A stretch of DNA of 64,000 nucleotides from Paralvinella palmiformis (Eukaryota > Annelida > Polychaeta > Terebellida > Alvinellidae), in NCBI GenBank assembly GCA_025642065.1, contig JAODUP010000154.1, positions 382,501 through 446,500 of the forward strand. Direction: 5' to 3'. Below the pieces are notes generated by a model. It was given only the letters and a program-made list of their open reading frames with translations. It did no database searches and had not been told where the DNA came from. Positions within the stretch are counted from its first letter, which is position 1. Each line of letters opens with the position of its first letter. The position numbers and the translations under genes are program-made. Positions 1 to 13,318 of the stretch are shown piece after piece.

Positions 1-2356
1 TGATCAGATATAAATCTAGAGGTCTAATCATATAGCTCCAAACTAGATTTATATTATATATAATATAGTTTATATAGTATGTATATTTTGGTCTATTAAG
101 GCATAAATGAAGGTTGTGGCAATGTATGGTTTAGTTATTATCTTATTTTGTTGTATTATAATTTTTATATGTTGAAAACTAATATAATTATAAAGCAATA
201 AATTTAAAAAAAATCCACTGATCATTGAAAATTGAGTCATAATAATACAAGGTAGCACGACATAACATACAAACCCTCATCAGTATAACGAGCCACTTGT
301 TTCAGTTTAATAATAATTACGAACTTCTATAGCGCCAATATCTTCCAAAAGAATCGACTTCAGCGACACACCTAGTGTAATTATATCATAATACTTACAA
401 AATAGCTATAAGTCTGGTTTCTGTAGTGTATATATAGACCTATAATGTGTCGGCTGCCAGGAAATGTCACAATATTCGGCTTGAACTTATCAATTAAGCC
501 ATGTTTGAATTGACAACTATTATATAATAAATAAAGGAAGATAAATAATTATTCTTGTACTTATATCATTGATTTTTTTTTTTATGATCGTCACAAAAAA
601 GTGCAAGCATTTATTTCCAGAGTAGTCACTTTTATTTATTACTGCATGGTTGTTCACATCTCCTCCCCCCACCACTCACAGGGGAGCAGTACTGAAAGAT
701 GGAGCCAAAGTACTCCAAGGGTAGTCACTGCCAGAGTGTAGATTACATCCTGAGGGGGTCTTTAATGTCCCCCTTTTTAGTGTTTAGTGAAGACAGCAGT
801 GTTATTTAACATGGTCAACCACCCACGATATGCTGTACGTGTTGCATGCATGTTACCTTGACAGAATTGCACAAATACTTCGGTTTAGGGTTAGGCAGAC
901 AGTGCCAGAACTTGAGTAAATTCGTAAGGTGTCCGGTATTATATTCTACTGGATATTCAGGAAGGTGCGCATGTGCAGTTGAAGTGCTGGAGCTATAGCT
1001 GTATGTTGGTGTACATCCGGTTCCAGACCAATAGCCACAGCCTAATATTTATTCATGGTCTGATTAAATAATAGATAATTGTATGGGGGGCGGGGTAATT
1101 AAAGGAAAACCCCCAAAAAATTTTTTTGGGTTTTTTTTTTCTTTTTTTGTACGTGCATATTAATTGAATATGCATCATCACTTAATAAGTATGATGTTAT
1201 TTCATTTTGTTTTCAATAATTGGTTAAATTTTCAATTTACTTCAACACAATCAGATATTATTTATCTTGTGCGCAGTTGACTGTTTGTTTGAATTATGTA
1301 TGGATGTATTGGGCCCAGACATGGGGTCAATTTCAAGTATTTATCATCTTAAACACATAGATATCATCACATTTTCTGAGTAAAGCTTCTGTACAGACAT
1401 CTTATGCCAGTCATTCTGTACTATTGGCTTTAGATCAAGAGCACTTGTGAATATTATCTATTTATTTCATGCTGGGTTGGGTTTGTTACTGTAAAAAAAC
1501 TAATTTTACATTACATTGTAAAAAACTGTAACAAACGTTACCTCATTCATTAAACTATAAGCCAATTCTACTAGTCTTAATGGATGTCGTTCAACACATT
1601 TATGTGATAGTGTCTTTCACATACATGAATTTTTATTAACACACTACTCAATATTTGACAAAACATGAATACTAGGAATATAGCAAAATAATGACATTTA
1701 TCGTTCTTCTGTACACGAAGTGAACATTGTCTATCTGAACAATTAAGTCTAATTCAACATTGCCTCTGAGAATCCTATAGTAGAATACCAGCTTAAAAGT
1801 TTTATTATTTGCTCAGTTGATGCCGATGAAACTGAATCCATTAAACATTTTGTGTAGTGGATTATGATATGTCACCTGAGTAATGAAGTCACATCTTAAA
1901 AACAATATATGTATGTGTCAACATTGGACAGGGGGGTTATTCTGAGACTAGTAGATTATCTGCTGTATATACAAGTAGTAATAACCCACATGCCAGATAT
2001 AGACTTGATATTGGGTTATCATAATGTGTATTAGTCTATTAACTCAATTGTTGTATTACATATTGTATTATTAAGTCATGTTTTACTAGATGTTATTATA
2101 TTATTATCATTTTACTATTTTATAGTTGCATTTTATTTAAATTGAGTTTTTAACAGGTCAGTGTAAAAAACATTTTTTTACATGACGTTAATAATGTCTG
2201 TGTAAAAAACCTGCCAACCCTGATTTTATGTCATATTACCTGTAGTCCATTTTATTATTTTGCTAGGATTATCATTATTTGTTTTATATATATATATATA
2301 TAAATTATTTTATCACCAGTTACAGAGCATCATTTATTTCTTCAGTACATTTCACA
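1..2356. other. Upstream region of PHF10; no coding gene seen
   Basis: AT-rich DNA with homopolymers and a TA repeat at 2285-2302. No exon or protein similarity is recognised. The least AT-rich part, about 640-1060, has promoter-like elements: an NRF1-like TGCGCATGTGCA at 965-976 and a CCAAT box (ACCAAT, 1027-1032). A non-coding first exon may lie here. Confidence 0.4.
900..1060 (+). promoter_or_regulatory. Candidate PHF10 promoter segment
   Basis: Contains an NRF1-like palindrome TGCGCATGTGCA (965-976) and a CCAAT box (about 1027-1032), within the least AT-biased part of the first 2.3 kb, upstream of the PHF10 start codon on the same strand. It could serve a leader exon that splices to about 2280-2340. 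The evidence is motif matching only. Confidence 0.25.
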
Positions 2357-5300
2357 ATGACGAATCCATTCGACAGTTACCAGAGTGCTTTCTCCATGTT
2401 TCTTGCATCACATAAAGAAGAAAGCCCACCAAGTGTTGAATCACCAGATGTGACCCTGTTTGAGAATAGCCAAGAGAGTCCTGATCCTAGCACAATGTCG
2501 CAAAGCAACAACTCTGGACCAACAGAGTCTAATTACAGCTTGGATAAGACACCATCTGAACAGTCGAGTAGTATGACATCACAGTTGCACAACTGTGCCA
2601 GCACAGACAGTATATCAGACCAGCTGGGAGAACGGACTGTCAAGGTCTTGCATCCAGAATCCCCTCCTCCCAGTGAGGATGCTAACATGGAGACGGCACA
2701 AATGGTTCTGCCTGATGAGGATCCCAGACACAGTTTGGTTGTAGCAGATGAGAGTGTTGACGACACACCACATTTTCAGGCAGCATTCGAAAAGACTCTG
2801 AATGAGAATGGTACAGATGACAGCCTGCTGTCTTCGGAACTACCGGATATCAGTCTAGCCACTAACAAGGTGTCTGTCTGCATTAAGATGTTGCCTCCTG
2901 ACATCGATTGTGAAAGTCAGTCGTGTGAAAAGGCTACACCCTCAGACGCAAAGTCAGCAGGAGCCGAGAGTGAATCACCTGAACCTGGACAAGATACTAA
3001 TCTCTCATCGAAGATGGCAGGCATAGAGCAGATTGAAGATCTACCTTCTGCTGAACAAGAGTAGGTTTCTTTATTAACATTGTCCATTTTTTTTCATTCC
3101 TATCTGCACATTTAAGGCCCTTAATTAAGCTGTATTCTGTGGCTTTTACAGCAACAAATTTAATTTCTAGTTTATGTTCACTTTGCTGTGAGTAAACATA
3201 CATTATTCTCACCTGCTTATAAAAAAAGATCTTTGTATACTCTATCGGTCTGTGTTCTTTCTTGAAAAATTAGCTAGATATTATGGAAAACTTTCTGACA
3301 GTTGATAAATATCCCAGTTTAGTTTCATAAAACTTGGATCATGTTATATTTCTTGTAGAACTAAATATTGATGATTACTCTGTTATGATTAGACAAACAG
3401 AGATCGAGGCTGACAAAGTGTTCGAATACCAGTGGCCGCACGAGACCGGCGCTGATCTCTTCATGCTGCAGGAGCACATCAGCGAATTTCTTGGTGTACT
3501 GTCATTTAAACGAAAATATCCAGGTGTGTGTGTGTGTGTGTGTGTGTTCCAATATTAAGGGTCATTGGGGAATATAAATAAATACATTTAATGTTTCGTC
3601 TTTAGTTCATAAATCAATAACAGTAAGCAGAAGTTATTTGATGAACCTTGGTCTGTTTTAGAGAATTTTTATTACCATACAAATGTAGCAGTTTTGTAGA
3701 AATATATGATTTATATTGTCTAGAACATTATTCCAGCATCCATTGTAGAATTCTACTGTTTTCAGATTATCATGATTTATTGATTATTTTGTTTGATGTA
3801 ATATACCTGTACATTGTTGTTCACTATTTAGATTTAACACGCAGACCCGTAGAGTACAATGAAAGGTTGTTCTTGTTAGAGAAAGGAGCCGTGACGGAGA
3901 CACAGTGCGATTTAGGTAAGTTAATATTGTGAACTTTATCATGACATATCAGTTACACTTATTTAAAAAAAAATTGTGATTGTTATAATTTTCATTTTGT
4001 TAATGTTCAGAATAACAGTGTTTTGTTACTTCCATGAGAAACCTCCATATTTATTTAAGAAGTTTATTTAAGAAATATCAAAGTTTATAATTACTTTAAC
4101 AGTCCAGTCAGAGGTAATTAAGTGTTTCAGAGGAGAAGACACCCAACAACTGTACTTACCTTATATGTTGTAATTTATAATTGCCAATTACCTTTAGTAT
4201 TCCTTAAAACAAATGTGCTAAAATATACCAACAGTGCCACTTCAGATAACTTTCATTAGTAATTAATGACAAGAACCCACAGAAGTATTTTCTCCGCCTT
4301 TACTTATTCAATCAAATAAAGGCATCCATTTTATTACTTCATGTAGGTCTGACTGCTATTAGGAGTGAAGAAGTATATGAACTAATGTCAAAGGACTATC
4401 CCGACAAGTACAAGGTAAAATATTATTAATATCATCATCCAGAACTTTGTGTGTGTGTGATTGTCCAGTATATAATGAGATATTGTATTGCATTTTTTCT
4501 CTCAGTGTTACACTTACAGCCATTCACTCTTCATAATTAGCTAATATACTCTGTTTTTTATTTCAATTTAAAGATTTACTTAGAAACGTTAAAGGAACGT
4601 GAGAAAAAGAAGGTCAGTGAGCAGAACAAGTCCTATGCTAGCATGGTTTGTATCACTTCCAGAAAACTGCTAATTATAATAAAACTAAATCTGAAATAAT
4701 AAACTTGACCTAGTTCTCCTACAGAACAACTCTCAGCAGTCATCCAACCATCTCAGCTGTAAACGTTTGTGAGGTCATTTAGAACATTTCATGATTCTGT
4801 TGAAGAAATTTCCTAAAAACCAATCGGCATCAATCACTTTTATTAATGATTATATGGTTATGGCTTTTACTGTGGTTTATATGTAACACATCAGGATCAA
4901 TACCAGGTGAAGTTTGGTATGTAGTAATGGGAATGAGTAGGATCCAATTATAACTATCACTGAGCCTGTGTATGTGTGTGATTATCTGAGTGTATTAATA
5001 CTAATAACTTCACTAAGCCTGCCTTCCTTATTTTGGTCAGAAAAGGTGACCCTTTGTTTTAAAATATAGTCAATTGGTTTTTATGTAATTTCTTCTTCGG
5101 CAATTTAACAAAAAGTCTTAGGGGCTCATAATATTAGAAATAATGAACTCACTGTGTCATAGGCGATTCCATACTAAAACCAACCATAATAAAATAATAT
5201 TCAATTGATGCGTGTTTGTCTGTGTGTATCTGACAGAGTTAATTATTCTGTTTCTTTTCTTCACTTTTATTATACATTATGATAATTGACGTCCATTATG

Positions 5301-8300
5301 ATGAATGAGCCGATATTTAACTCACCATAAATACTATTTTAGTACCACTAGTTTTATATATCACAGAGTTTGGAGAAGAGCAAAGTAGACTTCTTCATGA
5401 AAAAATCGGTTCAGTCTGCAGCCGAGTTTAATGCACAATTTATGAGAGAGAAACGAGAGGAAAGACAAGCTTATATTGACCTGCAGACACTGGTTTGTTC
5501 TGGTGTTGAGTGCCATCACCTGCTTATTTGTGTCTAAATATTAGTGCAGTCAATTTGGTATTTAGAGTAACAGTTTCTTATATTTATTTGTTTTAAAATA
5601 AATATAGTATAAATAACTCAAATCTCAGCTTCATTTTTGTTAAGTTCTTTGACAATTTCACGTCTATGGTTTTTCTAGGAAGTTCATTATCCAAAGAGTA
5701 GAAATAAGCCACTGCCTAACGAGTGTACTAATCCTGGAGCCTATCCAGTTTCCCTTATACCTGGACAATTTCAGGAGTACTACAAGAAGTATGCTAATTT
5801 TTGTTTTGTTTTTTTCGATTAATTCTAATTTGTTTTCTTACATTTGTTTACATTAAAGTAAAGGCAAACGTTCACAAAGTGCCACTAGTCTTTAAGAGCT
5901 CTTTTGATACCGTGTACACCATTGATGAACCTTTATAGGTATACACCACAGGAATTGAAGTACTTCCCTGTCAAGACAGCTTTGTACAGTCCCCATAAGG
6001 TACTGAAGACTATCTATGTTGATCCAAATGTCGTTGTGGACAAAGAGAATGCTGATGAAGATGGTGATAAAGAAGATGGCTCTTCATCTTCTGTATGTAG
6101 TCATTTATATACTAACATTTAATAAACATCTTCAGCAGGATATCTGAGAAAAAAGTATTATTTTTTCTGTCTGTGATCAAGTCTTATAACAACAATATAT
6201 TTTGGTGAAATATTTTAGTTTTATTCCTTTGAAGAAAATCTGTAGGAATGTTTGCTTGTTATTATATTGACCAAGTATATGTGTGTGTGTGTGTGTGTGT
6301 GGTGTGTAACATGTAATGCTTCAATTCATATATTTAGCCTGGTTGGTCCATAATATTTTAATAGAATACTAACAATTTAATCAAAACAGGTATCTTAGAG
6401 GCATGTTATGATTTTAGAACCTTTAGTGACACACTTAAGATTTCACAATCCTAATTCAGTGTTGCTGGAGTTAGGAACTTGGCAAGAAGCATTGTGAAAA
6501 TATGGTAAAGTCTATATTTGAAAGAAAATCAGGAATTTAATGGAACAAAACTGTAAAATTAAAAACTTGTTATCACTTGCTTATCCGTATCTATAGGATG
6601 ACAGCCAGTCAAGTAGCAGCGGATCAGAGGTTGACAGTATTGAGCCAGAAGCTAATGAAGTGAAGATCTCCGAGGAACAGATCAAGAAGCTGTTAGCCAC
6701 TCCGCGTCCTGATACTCCGCCCAAAAAACGGCGCCGTAGAATGCCGCATAACGGCACCGATACGGCGGATAGCGAAAAGGACAGCGAAACTGGCAGCATA
6801 AAAGGGAGCAGTAAAAGGCAGGCTAAAACTACGAGCCGAAGATTACAGTCTAGGACACCAAAAGGCAGGCCAAAGGTAGTTATTATTAGTTTCTCTCATT
6901 GCTATTAGATCTTTGCCTGCCTGATGTTATAAATATAACGGAGTTGTTTCTATAGGAGTTTGATCGTGGCTCTTTTTATATAAAGAAAAATGTGTTGTCT
7001 TGTTTGAAAAACATTAATGGTGTACCAGAATCTAATATTCATGGGTGATAGAATCTAACACAGGAATAAACACCCATTAATGACCAATATAGTTGCTGCC
7101 TGTTATGGGATATTCGGCATATTAATCAATATTAAGCAGCCTTTAGTTGGGCAACATGGTGGCTTCACTATTAGGCATATTGCAATAATTTATCATTTTA
7201 GTTGGATTAAAATGATTTTTGTTTTTGAATGTCATCTATATGAATATATTTATTAATTTTCCTAAATTATGTAATGTTGTGCTTATCGTCATGTTCTTAG
7301 AAGCAGATATTATGTGAAGAAATGACCCAAAAAAAAGGTTGTGATATTATGCCTCTCCCTCCACTACTAATATGTTAGGATTGTTTCTCTCGAGTCATTC
7401 CTATGGATACCAGACACTGTTATAACAAAGTCAGATCATATATATATATGTGTGTGTGTGTGTTATGATTGATTTTTATCACTTTATATCTCTGACTGTA
7501 TATACAAATCTCTGTAACACTTACTCTGTCTTGAACATTCTAAAACCAGCTGTGTCCATAAGTCTTTTTAGCACTGGCTGTGTACATGAGTCTTTTTAAC
7601 ACTGGCTGTGTACGTGAGTCTGTTTAACACTGGCTGTGTACGTGAGTCTGTTTAACACTGGCTGTGTACGTGAGTTTTTCTAGAACTGACTTCTATGTGT
7701 GTATATGAGTCTGACTACCCAGTCTGCATACATGAAGCCCTGTAGTACTGGATGTGTTTGTCGCATTACTGGTGTTTTTCAGCAGGCAGTTATTTATGGG
7801 ATAATATTGCCTTCATTATGACAGTTAATTACCAATATTCATACTCTTTTATAACCATTCCACTCCATGGTGGTCTGTAAATGAGATTAATTTACAAGTG
7901 ATGGTTTGTAGATATTATTGATTTTAAACACCTGTCTACTACAACATGTCTTTGAAGATAGTATTTTTGATTATCTATTACTAAACACAAGCTTTGATCA
8001 GTGCTCTAGATGATTATATACGCAGTAGTTCAATGTTTAGCTTTGTTTTAATTTAAAGTTTGGTTTATAACAGAATAAGAAATATAAGTTGTGTATGTGG
8101 ATGCACACACACATAATTACTTTAAAATTGATAAAAAGTACATATGTCTTTTCCAAAATTAGTATAAGACCAAAGTAGTTTAGATTAATTGCTAGCTGTC
8201 ATTTCTTTTGGTCTTGCTTCGGTGGTGATTAATTGCAGATAAGTGGTGATTAATGTTATTTGAAGGTTTCATTGAAATCTGATGAATTATTTTTGCTGAG

Positions 8301-11300
8301 CTGTTTTTGGTTTAGTAAAATCTTCCAATAATTGCTTTGGTTACGAGATGTCTTGATATAACACTATGCTCCATAATTAGGTTTATTCGTCTTGATGACA
8401 GATGTCTTTGTTTTATCTCCTAGCCACCGAAGGAGTCAGGTCTAGCATCAGAGGTGGGGTTAATGTATCATAACCATTAATGAGCATTGCTTCTATGTTT
8501 GTATGCTAAAATGTTACCTAATTCTGCTCATGCAACTGGATTATAAACATAAACAATAGCTGGAAACGATAAGACATCTTGGTTGCTTCTGCATTATACA
8601 GTATAATTTATTGGCATTGTTTTTACAAATCTGAGCTAGATGCAGCAAACTGTTACAGCTTTGTCAAGCACCAAGTCTGAGCAGAATGTGGTAATGTTTA
8701 GCATTGCTGATTCTGTTGGATTTCTTCTCTCCTGAAAGTATCTCTCATCTGTCTTTTGGACCAATTTATGAAATATGTTTTGTAGAATTCTGCATGTCGA
8801 TGTTTCATTATGCTGACTGCCCTAACTGTAGCAACTTTGTAATTAGAATTAATGTACACATAACATGCAATATGTGGTCTTCCTGTAACTAAATTACTTT
8901 TATCATTCAGCTTTGTTCTATTTTTCCATGTGCTTTATTTTGTGTCTAACACACTGATCCCATTATGCATGTAAATTAACTGGTAAATCTGGGAGAGGTA
9001 TTTACGTTAGTGAGAATTATAGCCTAGACTCATCTCTGTAAGTCAGTGAGATTGATTGAAACGATGATTTCACCTGGAGCCTGATCAGTCTAGGACCAAC
9101 TTATAGATTTTGATGAGTTTATTCTGAATGTAGCAACACCCACACATATACAGGGCACACTAATGGTTATTCAGATGATTAAAAACTAAAAATTTCAACA
9201 TGCACTATTGTCCTCGATTAATGAAAAAAATCTTAAACCCAAACAACTGATGTGAACTTAATACTCTTTTTTAAAACTTTTATTTGTTTTTTGTGAGAAA
9301 ATATCCATAGTGCAGATTCATTTATATGGTGGGTATTTGAAAATTACCATTCTTTATACTTATTTATGTCCATTAATCTGGTACAGTTTATAGCTTTGTT
9401 TCTCACATACTTCCAATGTTTATATGCATGTACAGAAAAAATACCCACTAGTAATCTTGTGTATCTTAATTCTTATTAAATGTAAACACAGGGAAATATA
9501 TGTTTTTCTCATATCTTTGGTTGACTAAGCTCTCTGTTTACTCTCGACACTGGTCACACCTGGATATATGATTGTTTTGTGATTTCCTAGAGAAATATCC
9601 AACAAGTACAGGTATTTTAATCTTATTAATTATGCGCCATTAATTGACCTGTGAATGGGACAAAGTGTCGGTTTCAACAAAAGGGTGACCCTCATTTACG
9701 TTGTATTCCAAGATCGAGCCTGTGCAGTAGATTTTCTCATCTAACATTGAGATGGATTTATTCATCATTTCACTCACCAGTCATAGTGGGATCAGTGTAC
9801 TAATATCCTGATAAAACAGTGATAAGTTGGTTGGGAAATTATTTATAGGCAGCACAGTATTTGATTTTAAGCAAAATGCACTAAAATATATCTAATGTGT
9901 GTATTTTCTGTGAGTGATGGATGTATTTTGTTATGTGAAAGATATTATCAGTGTCTAGTTTTGTTGTTGTTATGGTGATGAACGTAGTTCCTATGAGTTT
10001 TTGCATACAGATGCAAAATATTGCAAATGGTTACACAAATGTTTAATTTTTTTCCGTGTTGGTATCAGCATTTTTTTATTTGTTATTTTTTTATTTTGTT
10101 TCCATCTGTCCTTTATCCAAGCTATGTAATATTTACTGTCTAATCATCTGCCTTAAATGTGTGTACAAGTTGTGCTTTTTGGCCATTTCTATATATGTAG
10201 TTTGTGTACTGTTAGGTTAAGAATGATGACATCATAAATAAATTATAGCTCCCTGTGTAATTTATATATTGATAATGCTTGATTAATCTTTCTTGAACTA
10301 CATTGAGAAACATTACCTTGTATTTAATTAATTGTCAAATGAAATCAGCCATAAATCACTTCCAGTATTACCATTTCCAGCATTAATAATATTAATTACA
10401 AACTTTGATTGCACCAATATCCTAGAAAAAAAGTCAAGCTTGGTAATTTAATTTTTCACAATGTTTTTTTTTAGGGTCGGCCACCCCTACCACAGAACCT
10501 TCAATGTAACATATGTCAGGAAGTTGGTTTATGTGACAAAGATGGACAGTATCTGGAGATGGCACAGTGTTCCGAGTGTCTGAAGTATGGTATGTCATAA
10601 AGAATTAATATTGAAATCAAAATGATTTGTTTAGTCCACATTATGTGAATAACTTTATCAAATTTGTTTATTGATGGAGAATTATACCCAGGGTTATTAA
10701 TATTATTATTATGAGTCATGCCTTATTTGTTGAATAGAATGGTTGGCTTAAAAAATCAGCCTCCTGTATTGTCTAAATATTTCTTTCACAAAGCTTGATT
10801 TTTATCAAAAGCCGTTATTGGTGTCATCCCTAACAAAAATAGAAATATTTATCTTGTGTTGAGTGGCTTACTTTCTTGGTTTATTTTTATATTTCCATTT
10901 TATCTTTGAACAGCCCATATTGTGTGTCTGGAGTTAACGGATGAGATGGTGCCTATAATCAAGACATACCCATGGCAGTGCATGGAGTGTAAAACATGCG
11001 TGAAATGTAAAGATGCTCAAGATGAGGTCAGTGTTGACTGCACACACAAACACACACACACACATACAGAGAGAGAACAGTCTGCTAGCATAGTGGTTAG
11101 AATATTGCAATACAAATCTCCAGGTTAGAGTTTGAATTGACCCAAGGTACTTGTGTTTAAGGTATCTTTCTCTAATGAGCTACTCATCAACTATATGTCT
11201 CAGTTGTTGGCTAGTACTGAGATTTAAAAAAAATAAATAAATAAAACAAACTAAACACACACACACAATTAGTGCACTATATTAAAGAAACAGTACATAA

Positions 11301-13318
11301 TATATATGAACTGTTCCTGGTTGCTCTAGCTTACCCATCCTCATGATCTTATCTACCCCTGTGGTCAACCTACAAATTACTAGTAACTGACCCCGTCTAA
11401 CAGTGACAGCTCGGTAGATGGTTCTTGTTACAAGAATACAAAACAAACTTCATTAGGAATTTCACTATAGTTTTCTTTAGCCATTTCAGTGACATGTAGT
11501 GTGTGAACCAACCATACCATAATATTTTTAAATACACCTTTGTTCATAAATTACATGTTTAGCTGACCCCTGTTTACATTGTTATAACTGGGTAATACAA
11601 ACAGCTTGTATTAAGTGATGTCATATTTCAGGAGTATGCAGTCTGTGTCTGGCTTCAAAATGACCTCGCCCATAGACAAGTTATGGTATATTTACCAGAT
11701 TGTTTAATATGTGGTTGATCTTGTTCATATTTTGACATCATTTATAATTTGGGTGAGCATATTTGTATTCGTCTTGAAAACTTTAAATGAAGGTGAAGCT
11801 TCATTTAAGAGTAAAGTCTTGTAATCTGAAACATTATGCAGTCATGAAGTTATGTTGAACTTTGTTGTATCAGCCTGTCACATAACCGTCTAATTATATT
11901 AGAACTTGACCATATATAGGATAATGATCCATACACCAAATTAATTACTGTAGGTCTCGGCCATTAAGCAGATACAAAATTATTACCCTATTGTGGTATT
12001 TTAGGCTTAAAACGACCTCGGCTTAATGGCTGGGACCTTTTGATGATGGTTTTAGTTTAATTAACACTGTCAGTGTTAATTATTACTATGTCATTGTAAT
12101 TCTTTCCACTCAGTTTACTTTACACAGAAGGTCTGATGTTTAGACTGTTATATACTAGCCACGTATTGGGATAGATTTAGATATTACAGTTAGATTATTG
12201 ATCATCATTATCAATTCTCATCAATAGAATATTTAATATTCACATCCAATTTGTTTTACTTTAGATGGTTTAGTCCATCTACATTATCTCTGTCACTGAT
12301 AATTAATGATACTCATTTATATATGAAATATATTAAAGGACTAACTAATTGCTATCATGGAACATGTCAAAACAACATTTATTATCTTTTATCAATTTAG
12401 TAAATTATATAAGATAATAACAGTAATAATAACAAAGGTCATACGAGAGTGTGTCTGTCTGTGTGTGTGTACATCTGTTCAAGATTGCTTTTACAGATAA
12501 ATAATAATTGTCTTGTAAATCTCACAAGGTTTTTTAGAAATATTATTTGGGGTATTATTATTATATAACATATTATTTGTACAGCACCTTTGAATGGCTC
12601 CTGCTAGTAAGGGTGCTTTATTAAATATACATTTTTATTATTATTATAAATCAGTAATGTTAACCAAGATGTTTTATCGGCCTAATACATTTTAATAGAA
12701 TGTTAGACAAGGTTTTTGGATGCTCTGACTTGAAGTCAATGAGGAACAGATAAACTTTTGTTTAAGTTGGTTAGATGTTTCATGTTTTTTGTTTCAGGAG
12801 AACATGATGTTTTGTGATCATTGTGACAGAGGTTATCATACATTCTGTGTTGGTCTCAAGGCAATTCCACCAGGTCGCTGGGAGTGTCCAAGTTGTGTGC
12901 CAAATACGGAAGTACTGGAGCCAACACCTAAAAGGTATTTCTGTATATGAGTGATAAGATGTTAGTGATTAATTTGTTTTGATGGCGTGGAAAGCATAGA
13001 TTTATGAAGAAAAAAATTAACCGAGTTGGTTAACACACACATATATATATATCTAAGGGAGCTGAAAGTAAATAAATGTATTTTGGAAATGGGAAATTGG
13101 TGCTGCTTTAGTTTTCAAGTATTAAATAGGAATGTGTTATTTCATGAAATATGGCACTGTACCAAGTTTTTTTAACATTTGGAATATATCAGACTTCGTT
13201 ATGTAAAAAGCAGTTGAATTTTTTGGGAATACAACATATCTGGGTTTGCTTGCGTGTTCGTCACCTGTGTGTTTTTGTAATGTTATTGTTTCTTTACAGA
13301 AGAACGAAACAAAAGTGA
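2357..13318 (+). CDS. PHF10: PHD finger protein 10 (PHF10/BAF45a), 13 coding exons
   Basis: Subunit of PBAF-type SWI/SNF chromatin remodelling complexes; it acts in the nucleus and reads histone tails. Exons (GT/AG, phases all agree): 2357-3060, 3393-3523, 3832-3915, 4347-4414, 4574-4645, 5367-5492, 5679-5788, 5939-6092, 6597-6875, 10475-10589, 10914-11026, 12798-12934, 13300-13318 (stop). The sum is 2112 nt, 703 aa; an optional in-frame exon at 8424-8453 adds 10 aa. An acidic, Ser-rich disordered N-terminus (about 1-235) precedes a SAY domain (about 238-450, containing [16 protein letters not shown] and [15 protein letters not shown]), a Ser/acidic linker, a basic NLS ([10 protein letters not shown]) and two PHD fingers (587-685). 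The start is the ATG at 2357, because the longer reading frame upstream only translates a TA repeat. The N-terminus is longer than in the vertebrate protein (about 500 aa). DPF1-3 paralogues are excluded by the SAY domain and the lack of a Kruppel finger. Confidence 0.95.
3523..3547 (+). repeat. (GT)n microsatellite at a PHF10 splice donor
   Basis: About twelve GT units begin exactly at the exon 2 donor (...CCAG|GTGTGTGTG), so the repeat itself supplies the GT of the donor. Confidence 0.9.
7547..7683 (+). repeat. 28-bp minisatellite in PHF10 intron
   Basis: About five tandem units of 28 bp, consensus CACTGGCTGTGTACGTGAGT followed by CTGTTTAA. The third and fourth units (7600-7655) are identical, and the outer ones diverge. 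It lies in the large intron between exons 6597-6875 and 10475-10589. Confidence 0.85.
8424..8453 (+). CDS. PHF10: Probable PHF10 microexon (30 nt, optional)
   Basis: A pyrimidine-rich tract and CAG-like acceptor (ending cctag) precede 30 nt reading [10 protein letters not shown] in the PHF10 frame, followed by a GTGGGG donor. It is phase 0 on both sides, exactly as needed between exons 6597-6875 and 10475-10589, so inclusion or skipping both keep the frame. The peptide fits the disordered Pro/Ser/Lys linker before the PHD fingers. Transcript evidence is lacking. Confidence 0.5.
10475..12934 (+). CDS. PHF10: PHF10 tandem PHD finger exons
   Basis: Exons 10475-10589, 10914-11026 and 12798-12934 encode the double PHD finger. 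In the 703-aa model PHD1 has the full C4HC3 ligand set: C587, C590, C608, C611, H616, C619, C637, C640. PHD2 follows at once: C643, C646, C658, C661, H666, C669, C682, C685. The segments [13 protein letters not shown] and [11 protein letters not shown] are the family hallmarks. All zinc ligands are intact, so the domain should fold. A short basic tail of RTKQK ends the protein at 13318. Confidence 0.95.
11075..11250 (+). mobile_element. tRNA-derived SINE
   Basis: The A-box TAGCATAGTGG (11086-11096) matches the Pol III consensus, a degenerate B-box (GAGTTTGAATTG) lies about 40 bp on, and an A-rich tail with AAATAAATAAATAA ends about 11250. It is inserted right after a (CA)n tract downstream of the PHF10 exon at 10914-11026. 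Confidence 0.65.
11946..12040 (+). mobile_element. Short MITE, deletion derivative of the 21256-22053 transposon
   Basis: A 95-bp element with imperfect TIRs. The left end reads CTGTAGGTCTCGGCCATTAA and the right end, reverse-complemented, reads AGGTCCCAGCCATTAAGCCG. These match the ends of the 0.8-kb element at 21256-22053, with nearly all internal sequence lost. It lies in the PHF10 intron before the last PHD exon. Confidence 0.75.
12583..12649 (+). mobile_element. LINE 3' tail fragment
   Basis: GCACCTTTGAATGGCTCCTG followed by CTAGTAAGGGTGCTTTATTA and a (TTA)n tail. It matches the minus-strand LINE tail at 24225-24292, so both genes carry copies of the same LINE family. Confidence 0.65.

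Noticed and set aside
2279..2356. Extending PHF10 to the upstream ATG at 2279
   Set aside because: The added residues translate a TA microsatellite; the ATG at 2357 begins the compositionally consistent N-terminus.
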